A DNA stretch of 64,000 nucleotides from Trissonchulus latispiculum (Eukaryota > Nematoda > Enoplea > Enoplida > Ironidae): NCBI GenBank assembly GCA_030248195.1, contig JASAND010027828.1, positions 124,001-188,000 of the forward strand, read 5' to 3'. Shown here piece by piece: positions 56,601-64,000 of the stretch. Within the stretch, counting starts at the first letter, position 1. Each line of letters opens with the position of its first letter. The position numbers were made by a program, and so were the translations under genes. A model generated the notes under the pieces. That model was not told the origin of the DNA. It did no database searches and saw only the letters and a list, made by a program, of their open reading frames with translations.

Positions 56601-59581
56601 GGCAGAACTACGTCCAATCGGTGGACTGCGAGACGAATCACTGACAGGCGTACTGCAAGCCGAGCCGCGACCATTGCCCCCGTTTCCACCACCGCCGGCT
56701 GTGGAGTACTGCTGAGGAGTCTGAGCAGCAGAGTACTGATACTGCAAGAAGGACAGGGAATTGGAGGAGGACTGACTCCCACAGGTGGTCATTGAACCGC
56801 TCAGGTGTGACCCACCTCCAGTTCCCATCATTGGTACAGAAGGAGCCGAGCAGGTTTGTACTGTATGCTGAAACACGACAGCCGAATCAATTTTCCATCA
56901 TAGTGAAGAGAGAGAGAGAGAGAAGGGAGCGAAGGAAGCAGAAGAACTGGCATCGTACCATCACATACTGTAGTACTGTGTACACTGTTATTGCGCCAAA
57001 GAGTCTGTAGAGTACTTGCTAACTGGTTACAAACGTCAATATAAAAACAACAAGTCGAAACAGCTAGCTGGTGCCCTCCAAAATAAAAACAGGAAAAATC
57101 TAAAATGCAAAATTCCAACAGTAACTGTAGATTCTAACGATAACCAACTCCACATACAGAAGCAATAACTAAAAGAAAGACAAACTACTGCATAATCCTA
57201 TTCAGCTTCAACGTAAAAATATTGTGCATGTTTTCAATTACCTAATAACAAGGTAGTCTTTTAATCTGTCATATTATGTATACTGTCAGAAACCGTTATT
57301 ATATTCATCGAAAAGACCGGTTAAAGCTGAACCGGATTGCAACCAATGCTCTTTGCCTCGTGCACAGCAATTTTAGGAAGAACCACCATAGCCAAAGCAA
57401 ACAAAATGAGAGAAAACTAAACCCGAACAGACGGGACGATTTCTTATGGCGTCGGTAGCAAAACCATGTCGTCAACTTGTAACAAATTTAGTACAAACTC
57501 AGAAAGTTACTATGAATTAAAATTCAGCAATAGAGTCAGGAAGTTACTATGAATTTAAATTCAGCAATAGAATCATGAAATTATTATGAATTTAAATTCA
57601 GCAATAGAATCAGGAAGTTACCAAGTATTTAAATTCAGCAACAGAATCAGGAAATTACTATGAATTTAAATTCAGCAATAGAATCAGGAAATTACTGTAA
57701 ATTTAACAGCAAATTTGTTAATATCTGTGCTCAGTTTTTTCCATAACTATATACGTATTCCAAATCCAAGTTGAAAATATGTAAATGCTTTAGAGCAAGT
57801 ACGCATATTTCTAGAACCTTGTAAACAATACGAACGGCCTCGGCAAGCTACATCGATCTTTGAGAGCAAACTTGTACGTTGCTACAATCATTCCTCTACT
57901 TTTCAAAAATTTTGAACAAAGAACAATCACTGGGAGCAAAGAGCAAAGAAGCCAGGGGAAATGGAAAATAACGTAAGTATAGCGTGCAAGCCAGAAACCA
58001 ATCAGTACGTACAATAACCAACAACAGCAGAAGAACTGACCTTTGAAAAGTAATCACTAATATGCCTGGAAGTTTTCCCTTCGTTTCTTGGCGTTTTCCC
58101 TGAAACCAAAATGCAAACGTCTTGGTAAGTACATCAAAGCTCTAACTTTCCTAGAACAATTGTGCTTTTGCATAGTGGCTGTTTTCTGAAAATCAGCATG
58201 ATATCAAGAAGGCAGCGATATTTCGCTAACGCTAAATATCGAAAATTATTTTATACCATGATGTCCGTCCGCAGCAGGTTCTTTTCGCTTGCGTTTTCTC
58301 TCAGAATTGGGTGTCTTTACTTTTTCGGGTGTCTGAAAAATGACAGAAAAAGTAATCGCAGTGCATACAGATCCATCTGAATGAATCAAGACAGAAAACA
58401 AAAATACGGATATAAGGATCATCAAAACGCCGTCATTTAGACTCAAACCAACCTTATTCGACTGCCATTTAGGTAGAAGAATCGTTAACTGCCAAAGGTT
58501 AACAACCGTCTTCAAGATCGCACGACCGTGCAAATAAAATGCATTATGTATAAATAAAATAAATACTAAAAATTATAAACCAATTCTGACAAAGAGTATT
58601 ACATAGAGACAACAAACGTATATATACTATACTTACTACGACCTCTACTTCTTTATCACTGCTTCCAGCACTGCTGAGATTAGAATTTTCATTAGCATGC
58701 ATCATCGCTTGCATTTGAGACGACAATCCAATTCCTCCCACTGTTGCGGGCTGTTGCTGTTGTGACAGCGCGGCATTTGTGGCCAGTAGCGCCTGTGGGG
58801 ATACGCCCGCACCCACCTCTCCTGGAGGTTGTTGCACTCCTAAAGCTCCCATGTTCGGCCCTGCCGACGGAATGGTAGTGCCTAAATGGTGTACACTGGC
58901 AGCGTTGAACGGCTGTTGAACAACGGAGGGAGTGGCATGCATGGACCCAGTGGTCCCGCCTAAGGTAACGGAGGGATTAGAGAAGGAGGGATGATCCACA
59001 TGTGACGAAGGGCTGACTGACATATTGTTATTATTGTTACTGCCAGAAAACAGTGAGTTTGTATTGTTGTCACCGCTGTAGGAGGAACTGTTCGGATCCG
59101 TCAGTTGTGGAGCGGACGGCGGGGGGCCTGCGGAGGCAGAAGTGGTGGGAATGGCAGTCCTGGAGGTCCCTTTTGCCGTGGAAGCAGGGAGGGGTGAGTG
59201 AAGAATTGGCCTCTGTTGGGCAGCAGGCTGCTGTAAACTGGGAAGGTTAGACGGAAATGTGTCAAAACCGGAACCAGCAGTCTGTGGAGCAGCGGTGCCG
59301 GTAGTGTTATAGGAGAAGGATGATTGGTAGTACTGAGCCTGCTGAGCAAGTTCCCCGGTAGGCGCAGCAACAGCGGAAGAAGGGGAGTTTAGCAGCAAAT
59401 TGCCCCCAGCTAAAGCTGATGCAGGCTGCGAGGACTGTGGTTTCGAGGAATCGGTGCAGTGATTTCCTGTCGGGTTAAGATAGGAAAGGGCGCCAACACC
59501 GCTTCCGTTGGTAACGTAAGCCGAGGCAGAGGTGCGAGGAACTGACGCCGTTGCGCTCACAAAACCAGGAACAGCGGTAAC
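32472..59581 (-). CDS. TLK: Tousled-like kinase, copy B (18 exons with stop; first coding exon beyond right edge)
   Basis: This is a paralogue of the neighbouring kinase with the same exon structure. Exons, 5' to 3': 59581-58637, 58332-58257, 58099-58041, 56867-56592, 53492-53403, 52938-52828, 45170-45034, 44411-44320, 43836-43518, 38584-38420, 37954-37873, 37661-37570, 37364-37275, 34919-34750, 34134-33996, 33849-33735, 33328-33221, 32666-32472 (TAA). The sum is 3261 nt, 1087 codons with the stop, in consistent phase. The kinase core keeps [13 protein letters not shown], the REKD helix, IHYDLKP, DFGLAK, YLPPE and DVWSVGV. The terminal exon carries YRKEDR and ends in a Ser/Ala/Pro-rich tail. 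The exon matching copy A's ATG exon is not found up to 64000; inserted repeats begin at about 60023 in that interval. Introns are far longer than in copy A because of insertions (one is 181 bp in A and 7.7 kb in B). Head-to-tail duplication is the simplest history. Confidence 0.9.
32850..32997. mobile_element. 148-bp hAT-like MITE made of GATCCGATCC motifs
   Basis: The ends are TAGTGATGTGGA and its complement TCCACATCACTA. The 8-bp sequence GTACGTAC is duplicated at 32842-32849 and 32998-33005. Almost all of the interior is CGGATCGGATC or its complement. Both the duplication length and the TAGTGNTGTG end fit hAT transposons. It lies in the last intron of TLK copy B. Confidence 0.8.
34300..34630. 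mobile_element. CTGGC-end MITE, 5-bp duplication AAGAG
   Basis: The ends CTGGCATTTTTTTAG and their complement are perfect inverted repeats. AAGAG is duplicated at 34295-34299 and 34631-34635. Long G- and C-runs follow the ends. The same architecture is seen at 53962-54368 and 55895-56281. Confidence 0.8.
35205..35565 (+). mobile_element. Truncated retroposon with (CAA)n tail
   Basis: Comparison with the copy A intron shows extra sequence ending in AATCACAACAACAACAAAAC. The near-repeat AAAACTTGTTTCTTT / AAAACCTGTTTTTAT flanks it and looks like a target duplication of about 13 bp. The tail and duplication indicate a non-LTR or SINE copy; no coding domain is visible. Confidence 0.5.
35588..37060 (-). 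pseudogene. Non-LTR retrotransposon fragment: end of RT plus RNase H, frameshifted
   Basis: On the - strand, disconnected frames give, in order, an RT tail segment ([16 protein letters not shown] near 36850-36800), an RNase H domain ([30 protein letters not shown] near 36200; EADRLAKEA near 36060) and a zinc-finger-like end ([20 protein letters not shown] near 35790-35730). This order is that of I/Jockey-type LINEs that keep RNase H. The 5' part is missing and several frameshifts break it. It sits in a copy B intron, in the same orientation as the gene. Confidence 0.8.
37061..37230. repeat. ATC microsatellite and adjacent repeat
   Basis: A short TCATCATCATCATCATTC run abuts the 5' end of the LINE fragment. 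It is followed by about 150 bp absent from the paralogous intron. It may be a retroposon tail, but no family is recognised. Confidence 0.35.
38126..38212 (+). repeat. tRNA-like decayed fragment
   Basis: GATTCAGCGGTAGCATACTC resembles a tRNA D-arm, and GGGTCTTGTGTTCAACTCC a degraded T-arm about 40 bases later. The cloverleaf is broken, so this is not a functional tRNA gene. Confidence 0.35.
38690..38745 (-). repeat. tRNA-related fragment
   Basis: On the - strand CGCGGGTTCGTGTCCC is a T-arm-like B box followed by CACCAGGTGCCC. The 5' half of a tRNA is absent. It is probably a SINE remnant. Confidence 0.35.
38816..39823. mobile_element. TTAA-flanked element of 1.0 kb, GGTGCTGGTATCG ends
   Basis: TTAA lies on both sides (38812-38815 and 39824-39827). 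The 20-bp inverted ends GGTGCTGGTATCGTTTTGTG and GGTGCTGGTATCGCTTTGTG differ at one base. No transposase ORF is present. The shorter copy A intron lacks it. Confidence 0.8.
39856..40616. mobile_element. hAT-like MITE built of GGCCAATGGCC palindromes
   Basis: CACCTAGC is perfectly duplicated at 39848-39855 and 40617-40624. The ends are TAGTGTTGTGCATTGG and the complement of CCCAACACTA. About 230 bp next to the left end and about 110 bp next to the right end consist almost only of GGCCAATGGCC, GGCCAACGGCC and GGCCAAGCC. The central 370 bp is AT-rich with no coding sequence. The duplication length and ends fit hAT. Confidence 0.85.
41250..42900 (+). repeat. ~235-bp satellite, seven copies with alternating monomer types
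   Basis: The anchor AGGAACTCGATAGATTCTG occurs at about 41442, 41674, 41909, 42141, 42380, 42612 and 42844, giving spacings of 232, 235, 232, 239, 232 and 232. One monomer type has AACAAAGTGTAAGAAATAGG and AGACATGAAATT; the other has AATGGGTAGGGTAAG. The types alternate, giving a dimeric unit of about 470 bp. The last copies are more divergent. The array lies within a copy B intron. Confidence 0.9.
43010..43110 (+). repeat. Tandem hairpins with GTACGAC/GTCGTA arms
   Basis: Three successive units read TTTAGTACGAC, a short spacer, then GTCGTAAA. Each is an inverted repeat able to form a small stem. They lie directly downstream of the satellite array. Their origin is unknown. Confidence 0.6.
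44487..44857 (+). mobile_element. Retroposon fragment with 12-bp target duplication
   Basis: AGTGATAACACA flanks it at 44475-44486 and 44858-44869. The right end is A/G-rich (ATTAAGAAGA), as expected of a target-primed insertion. The 370-bp body has no long ORF and resembles a LINE 3' end or SINE, but I cannot name the family. Confidence 0.65.
45489..45731 (+). pseudogene. Naiad-type Penelope-like element, part 1: start of GIY-YIG nuclease
   Basis: The frame contains [20 protein letters not shown], the GIY-YIG core with a CxxC pair, and ends at an REH. This is the first half of the CCHH-bearing Penelope-like endonuclease. The coding sequence is cut at 45732 by mobile element E1 and resumes at about 48018. 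It is on the strand opposite to the host gene, within a copy B intron that is only 181 bp long in copy A. Confidence 0.8.
45813..46910 (+). repeat. 147-bp tandem array in E1, eight copies
   Basis: CTATGACAAAAGTTG-type anchors recur at about 45823, 45970, 46116, 46250, 46397, 46544, 46691 and 46838, with spacing of 147 except one 134-bp and one 146-bp unit. Each unit includes TTTCATTTGGTACCAAATTTG, a near-palindrome, and CCACCCCACCCCACC. The later copies are nearly identical, suggesting recent amplification. Confidence 0.9.
46930..47300 (+). repeat. 163-bp tandem array in E1
   Basis: GGCAAAGTGGAACCAG recurs at about 46952, 47115 and 47278, exactly 163 bp apart. The same unit occurs in E2, E3 and E4. 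The frames open within it on both strands are repeat by-products. Confidence 0.85.
47988..48013. repeat. Terminal palindrome of E1
   Basis: ATAGGGGTCGC, a four-base loop TGCC, and GCGACCCCTAT form an 11-bp perfect stem right at the element end. The same structure ends E2, E3 and E4. Confidence 0.9.
48018..50073 (+). pseudogene. Naiad-type Penelope-like element, part 2: nuclease end, CxC domain and RT
   Basis: The frame resumes with the second half of the GIY-YIG nuclease: the EHFN histidine completes CCHH, then [19 protein letters not shown] frameshift near 48480 moves to a second frame carrying RCQCHTSRF and HIITGDLN, the CxC-type linker, and then reverse transcriptase with [12 protein letters not shown] and the catalytic FRYMDDL near 50020. 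Nuclease before RT, joined by a CxC domain, is the permuted order of the Naiad/Chlamys clade; canonical Penelope elements have it after RT. The frame is cut at 50074 by E2. Confidence 0.85.
50074..51479 (+). mobile_element. E2: satellite-bearing element, 1.4 kb
   Basis: It has the same ACAAGTAACAAAAATGCTCC left end and palindromic right end as E1, in the same orientation. It keeps only about one and a half 147-bp units (50178-50395), 163-bp repeats (anchors near 50430, 50593, 50756) and the TGCGCA-rich zone. It interrupts the RT thumb region about 20 codons after the catalytic YMDD box, and the RT frame continues on the other side. Confidence 0.75.
51450..51475. repeat. Terminal palindrome of E2
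   Basis: The 11-bp arms ATAGGGGTCGC/GCGACCCCTAT and TGCC loop are the same as in E1, again directly before GATA at the element end. Confidence 0.9.
51480..51882 (+). pseudogene. Naiad-type Penelope-like element, part 3: RT C-terminal (thumb) segment
   Basis: A Lys/Asn-rich 126-residue frame resumes the RT after E2 and ends at a TAG near 51880. It contains [17 protein letters not shown] and a helical ending. No further domain follows, as expected when the nuclease is N-terminal. With parts 1 and 2 it accounts for one nearly full-length element. Confidence 0.7.
51883..52480 (+). other. Probable 3' region of the Penelope-like element
   Basis: A TATATGTATATG microsatellite (about 51915-51950) is followed by a compact inverted structure: AGTATATAACC at 52050 pairs with GGTTATATACT at 52137, enclosing CCAGGTGCGCACCTGG, a perfect 16-bp palindrome. 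Sequence near 52440-52465 (TCCGAAACGGAATAAAC) pairs with CTGTTTCGGA near 52328. No gene is supported. Confidence 0.4.
52489..52737 (-). other. Unassigned 82-codon open frame
   Basis: On the - strand the frame includes [18 protein letters not shown], faintly like an ankyrin helix, but it is short, starts at a GTG and lies in a copy B intron. It could be an exon or fragment of an unknown inserted gene or element. I do not assign a function. Confidence 0.2.
53962..54368. mobile_element. CTGGC-end MITE, 5-bp duplication CATAT
   Basis: The ends are CTGGCTTATCCCT and its complement. CATAT is duplicated at 53957-53961 and 54369-54373. The interior has long G-runs at both ends and AAAATAGC-type phrases. 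It belongs with the copies at 34300 and 55895. Confidence 0.8.
54480..54550. repeat. Partial copy of the adjacent TTAA element
   Basis: GGTGGTGATTCCCTTTGGTC and about 50 following bases match the left end of the element starting at 54664, about 180 bp away. The copy is not flanked by TTAA (TTAT instead). Confidence 0.6.
54664..55645. mobile_element. TTAA-flanked element of 1.0 kb, GGTGGTGATWCC ends
   Basis: TTAA flanks both sides (54660-54663 and 55646-55649). The ends GGTGGTGATTCCCTTTGG and GGTGGTGATACCTTTTGG are inverted. It resembles the element at 38816-39823 in size, target and GGTGSTGRT ends. There is no transposase. Confidence 0.75.
55655..55894. mobile_element. 240-bp MITE with long TIRs and TA target
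   Basis: The ends begin GGAAATTAGAAAAGTTGTCA and the complement is perfect for about 30 bp. Its right flank is displaced by a later MITE; reading across that insert, TA flanks both sides, the signature of Tc1/mariner-like mobilisation. Confidence 0.75.
55895..56281. mobile_element. CTGGC-end MITE nested at the edge of another MITE, duplication TTTCC
   Basis: The ends are CTGGCTTTTTCCTA and its complement. TTTCC at 55890-55894 belongs to the right TIR of the older TA-type MITE and is duplicated at 56282-56286. The order of insertion is therefore clear. Confidence 0.8.
57520..57712 (-). repeat. 37-bp tandem repeat, five copies, only in TLK copy B
   Basis: AGCAA anchors fall at 57526, 57563, 57600, 57637 and 57674, exactly 37 bp apart. 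The unit reads roughly AATCAGGAAGTTACTATGAA plus an AAATTC spacer. The copy A intron has a single unit near 25750. Confidence 0.9.
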
Positions 59582-60022
59582 CTGAAAACGCCAGAAACAG
59601 TAGAAAACTCAAGACAAATCCTGATCTATCCTAATGTTATTCACGGCACGTGGTCCGAATCCTCCCTCCCAAATTTAGGTTGGCCGAAAGAACTTGTAGA
59701 CAATTTTCAGTGCAAATTTGGCCATTTTTGCAAAAGGCTTAGGTCTGGAGCTCCCTCCCCCGCTTTTGGATCGGACTCCCCTTTCCATAGTTTTGTGTAC
59801 GTTGCAAATCTCATCTCTCTCTACAAATCATATTGCGTAAAAAGTTAGGTAACGGTTTACCCCTAAAAACATGGCCGTCCTGCCACAGGACACGGGATGC
59901 CAGTGCTCATCCCCGCGTTCTCAACTACATGTAGAAAGAAGGAGTGTCAACCCAGGCTACATCCGTGGAAGGTGGCCGCCGACCCTTCTACACAGAGTCT
60001 TGTTGCCTTCCCACTACGGTGT
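59582..60022. other. TLK: Intron upstream of TLK copy B's first visible exon, with SINE fragment
   Basis: The first ~240 bp align in part with the matching intron of copy A. From about 59885 to 60022 the - strand matches the body of the SINE at 20650-20995. E3 begins at 60023. No coding exon is recognised. Confidence 0.55.
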
Positions 60023-62020
60023 TATCATAGGGGTCGCGGCAGCGACCCCTATAATATGTGTGAAAAGTGGCTGGAGACAGTGTAAAATAAGCTGCGCAGA
60101 AGCTGCGCAAAATCCTGCGCAGATCCTGCGCAGATTTCATGCGCAAATTGTAGAGCACATCGAGTTTAGTATGTCTGTGAAGTTTCAGCCCCGTATCACT
60201 TACCGTTAAAAAGTTGCGCCCCGGACCGGTTATGGCGGCGATGTTTTTTTTTTCCGGTTTCTCCTATTTGATGGTTGTATTGTACATAATGTTCGCCGCT
60301 TTCACGTGATCTGCAGCGGTGGGCCAACCTAAAGGGCTATGGGGTCTAGTAGTACCCTCTAAAGAATTTAAGAATCACAACTTTTTTGCGCCGCAGCTGC
60401 GCCACAGCGCCGCAGTGGCGCCGCAAAGTCGGCTCATAGCGAAAAGTGACCATTTTTGTGGTCGTCGCTCAGGTCGAACGTTACGAGCTGGAGCTGATTT
60501 CTTTTTATATTCAGAAATTACATATATTGAACTAACTAACGGTCCAGGTTGCGTTTCTCTATCACTTCCCTAGCGACCACAGTGGCCCGTCAAAGATGGC
60601 GAAAATTCGAAAAATCGAAATTTCTCGCTATCTATTTAACTTTGAACGCTCAAATCTTCCATACAATGGTTTTCTGGCACGGAGAATCGATTCCCGCAGT
60701 CAGTTTTACCGTCAGACCCACCCATCTTGCTGGGCTGGTTCCACTTTGCCGTCGGGAGGGTCAAGTCGGAAACCGCTTCCTGGAGGTCCATAGTAGGCTT
60801 TACCTGGCCTCTCAAAACTTTGTCTATAGGGGTTTTCTGGTGCGCCCAGCTCATTCCCGGTGTCCTTTTTGCCGTAGGACTCATCCATCTTGCTGTGCTG
60901 GTTCCACTTTGCCGTCTGGAGGGTCATGTCGGAAACCGCTTCCTGGAGGTCCATAGTAGGCTCTACCTGGCCTCTCAAAACTTTGTCTATAGGGGTTTTC
61001 TGGTGTGCCCAGCTCATTCCCGGTATCCGTTTTGCCGTCCGACGTACCTATTTTGCTGGGCTGGTTCCACTTTGCCGTTTGAAGGGTCAGTCGGGTGGGG
61101 GGGGCAAGTGGTCGAAAATAAAATTTTTCAAAAGTGGTCAAATTTGGTACCAAATGAAAGCCCTAAGCGAGCTGAGCAACTTTTGTCATAGAACTGCATG
61201 CTCAAAGTGGCTGTAGAGTGCTGTGGTGGGGTGGGGTGGGGACTTAGGCGATTTTCGGTCAAAAATGAAAGTTTTCAAAAGCGGTCAAATTTGGTACCAA
61301 ATGAAAGCCCTAAGCGAGCTGAGCAACTTTTGTCATAGAACCGCATGCTCAAAGTGGCTGTAGAGTGCTGTGGTGGGGTGGGGTGGGGACTTAGGCGATT
61401 TTCGGTCAAAAATGAAAGTTTTCAAAAGCGGTCAAATTTGGTACCAAATGAAAGCCCTAAGCGAGCTGAGCAACTTTTGTCATAGAACCGCATGCTCAAA
61501 GTGGCTGTAGAGTGCTGTGGTGGGGTGGGGTGGGGACTTAGGCGATTTTCGGTCAAAAATGAAAGTTTTCAAAAGTGGTCAAATTTGATACCAAATGAAT
61601 GCCCTAAGCGAGCTGAGCAACTTTTGTCATAGAACCGCATGCTCAAAGTGGCTGTAGAGTGCTGTGGTGGGGTGGGGTGGGGACTTAGGCGATTTTCGGT
61701 CAAAAATGAAAGTTTTCAAAAGTAGTCAAATTTGGTACCAAATGAAAGCCCTAAGCGAGCTGAGCAACTTTTGTCATAGAACTGCATGCTCAAAGTGGCT
61801 GTAGAATTCTGTGGTGGGGTGGGGTGGGGACTTAGGCGATTTTCGGTCAAAAATGAAAGTTTTCAAAAGTGGTAAAGTTTGGTACCAAATGAAAGCCCAA
61901 AGTGAGCTGAGCAACTTTTGCGGTGTCGGATTTATGCCTTTCTCAACCGGAATATAAAGGATAGACATAGGCCCAACACACATATTATCCCCTTTTGTGC
62001 GGAGCATTTTTGTTACTTGT
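60023..62020 (-). mobile_element. E3: satellite-bearing element, 2.0 kb, reverse orientation
   Basis: It begins, in window coordinates, with the palindrome and ends with the complement of ACAAGTAACAAAAATGCTCC. It contains the TGCGCA-rich zone (about 60085-60146), 163-bp repeats (60720-61090) and about five and a half 147-bp repeats (61133-61920). It lies head-to-head with E4. Confidence 0.75.
60027..60052. repeat. Terminal palindrome of E3
   Basis: The same 11-bp arms as E1, with loop GGCA on this strand, are preceded by TATC at the element boundary. Confidence 0.9.
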
Positions 62021-62044
62021 ATATATATATATATATATATATAT
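62021..62044. repeat. (AT)12 microsatellite between E3 and E4
   Basis: Twelve uninterrupted AT dinucleotides join the left ends of two oppositely oriented elements. It is either the original insertion target or a product of head-to-head joining. Confidence 0.9.
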
Positions 62045-63383
62045 ACAAGTAACAAAAATGCTCCGCACAAAAGAGGATAATATGTGTGTGTTAGCTGTAT
62101 CGTATATATATCCTTTAAATATCCTTTAAATGTATAATAAATATAAATAGGTATATATACGTATATATCCTTTAAATTCCCCACCCACCACAGCACTCTA
62201 CAGCCACTTTGAGCATGCAGTTCTATGACAAAAGTTGCTCAGCTCGCTTAGGGCTTTCATTTGGTAACAAATTTGACCACTTTTGAAAACTTTCATTTTT
62301 GACCGAAAATCGCCTAAGTCCCCACCCCACCCCACCACAGCACTCTACAGCCACTTTGAGCATGCAGTTCTATGACAAAAGTTGCTCAGCTCGCTTAGGG
62401 CTTTCATTTGGTACCAAATTTGACCACTTTTGAAAACTTTCATTTTCGACCACTTGACCCCCCACCCGACTGACCCTTCAAACGGCAAAGTGGAACCAGC
62501 CCAGCAAAATAGGTACGTCGGACGGCAAAACGGATACCGGGAATGAGCTGGGCACACCAGAAAACCCCTATAGACAAAGTTTTGAGAGGCCAGGTAGAGC
62601 CTACTATGGACCTCCAGGAAGCGGTTTCCGACATGACCCTCCCGACGGCAAAGTGGAACCAGCCCAGCAAGATGGGTGGGTCTGACGGTAAAACTGACTG
62701 CGGGAATCGATTCCCCGTGCCAGAAAACCATTGTATGGAAGATTTGAGCGTTCAAAGTTGAATAGATAGCGAGAAATTTCGATTTTTCATTTTTCGAATT
62801 TTCGCCATCTTTGACGGGCCACTGTGGTCGCTAGGGAAGTGATAGAGAAACGCAACCTGGACCGTTAGTTAGTTCAATATATGTAATTTCTGAATATAAA
62901 AAGAAATCAGCTCCAGCTCGTAACGTTCGACCTGAGCGACGACCACAAAAATGGTCACTTTTCGCTATGAGCCGACTTGGCGGCGCCACTGCGGCGCTGT
63001 GGCGCAGCTGCGGCGCAAAAAAAGTTGTGATTCTTAAATTCTTTAGAGGGTACTACTAGACCCCATAGCCCTTTAGGTTGGCCCACCGCTGCAGATCACG
63101 TGAAAGCGGCGAACATTATGTACAATACAACCATCAAATAGGAGAAACCGGAAAAAAAACATCGCCGCCATAACCGGTCCGGGGCGCAACCTTTTAACGG
63201 TAAGTGATACGGGGCTGAAACTTCACAGACATACTAAACTCGATGTGCTCTACAATTTGCGCATGAAATCTGCGCAGGATCTGCGCAGGATTTTGCGCAG
63301 CTTCTGCGCAGCTTATTTTACACTGTCTCCAACCACTTTTCACACAATATATTATAGGGGTCGCTGCCGCGACCCCTATGATA
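62045..63383 (+). mobile_element. E4: satellite-bearing element, 1.3 kb
   Basis: It opens with ACAAGTAACAAAAATGCTCC and ends with the palindrome and GATA. It has about two 147-bp units (62185-62450), 1.4 units of the 163-bp repeat, the unique GC-rich zone and the TGCGCA-rich zone. An AT-rich TATATA segment near 62095-62170 is not shared with E1 or E2. Confidence 0.75.
63354..63379. repeat. Terminal palindrome of E4
   Basis: It has arms and loop identical to those of E1 and E2, directly before GATA at the element end. Confidence 0.9.
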
Positions 63384-64000
63384 TCCATTTTCTTTCAAAT
63401 TAAGGACAGATATATAGCTCAAAGTGGGTTGCTGGGTTTTCGCTATGCCAAAAAAGTGGGGTGAGCCTCCCCCCCCCACATGTGGGGGTGGGGGGAGACC
63501 AAAAGCGGGGGGGGGGAATAAGATGGGCTAAAATGCTAAAAATATATACAGTAAAAATTGCGTGTTTTCTACGTGTACGGCTACAACTAAGCTCGAAAAT
63601 GCTCAAAAATAAAGTTTTAGTACCAAAGACGATCTTTGAAAAAAAAAGAAAAAAAGAATTGAAAATTTTGACCAAAAGTCCTTAAAACTTGACATTTTCT
63701 GAGCACCTTATAGTGAGTGGGGGGAAGCCCAAAAAAGTGGTGGAGGGCCCACAGCCCACCCCTACTAAAGAAAACCCAGGGTTGGCTAGAGCCCACGGCG
63801 AACTGGTAAGCGAGAGAGACTAGTCCCTTGCTCAAGGGGACTAGTGAAAGCTTAGTGGGAGCGGGGATTAGAACCTGAAGTCTGTCCCCTTGACCACTTC
63901 TGGCCACTGGCGGATCTAGGATTTTGTAATGGGGGTGTGCGTGTGGCCCCACGGGTCTTCAAATCTTTTGTTCTCCTTAATTTTCTCCTACTTTCGAATC
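63384..64000. other. Repeat-rich right edge without genes
   Basis: It contains C/G-run sequence near 63460-63520, a - strand SINE-like segment at about 63770-63930 (CTTGAGCAAGGGACTAGT and CAGTTCGCCGTGGGCTC, shared with the SINE at 20650) and, from about 63905, the start of a CACTGGCGGATC-end element related to 22850-23185. Confidence 0.5.
63770..63930 (-). mobile_element. tRNA-derived SINE fragment
   Basis: On the - strand a B-box-like GGTTCTAATCCCCGC is followed by CCCCTTGAGCAAGGGACTAG and GTTCGCCGTGGGCTCTAGCC, both shared with the SINE at 20650-20995. Confidence 0.55.

Overview
The window is nuclear DNA from an invertebrate animal. The evidence is spliced GT-AG genes with long repeat-filled introns, a metazoan Tousled-like kinase, and a crowd of eukaryotic transposons (Ty3-type LTR element, Penelope-like element, non-LTR fragments, tRNA-derived SINEs, MITEs). 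I cannot fix the phylum from the sequence. The Penelope-like element and the satellite-bearing elements recall bivalves and other invertebrates, but that is only suggestive.

Positions 1-14997 are the right part of one very large Ty3/Gypsy-like LTR retrotransposon on the + strand. An intact polyprotein (end of protease, reverse transcriptase, RNase H, integrase) runs in from the left edge. After a 1.1 kb spacer comes a second, equally intact 2,242-codon ORF with a myristoylation-type N-terminus and a DEDDy 3'-5' exonuclease-like domain. A 2.2 kb non-coding tail and a 1.2 kb 3' LTR follow. This second ORF is the most unusual coding feature here.

The rest is dominated by two head-to-tail paralogues of a Tousled-like kinase (TLK) on the - strand. 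Copy B (32472-59581) has 18 exons here, including the stop codon; its first coding exon must lie beyond the right edge. Copy A (15224-28906) has the start codon and 18 exons, but its terminal exon is not in the window because the giant LTR element sits in its last intron. Exon phases are consistent throughout and catalytic motifs are kept in both copies. Because the copies share intron positions, each acts as an 'empty site' for insertions in the other.

The introns hold layered mobile DNA. A Naiad-type Penelope-like element (GIY-YIG nuclease before the RT, CxC motif) lies in one copy B intron and is split twice by members of a satellite-bearing family. That family (four copies, E1-E4) has a constant left end, 147-bp and 163-bp tandem arrays, a TGCGCA-rich subterminal zone and a 26-bp palindromic right end; two copies lie head-to-head across a (TA)n tract. 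There are also two hAT-like MITEs with 8-bp duplications that are built from short palindromic motif arrays, three ~1 kb TTAA-flanked elements, a MITE family with CTGGC ends and 5-bp duplications, and a ~235-bp satellite with dimeric higher-order structure.
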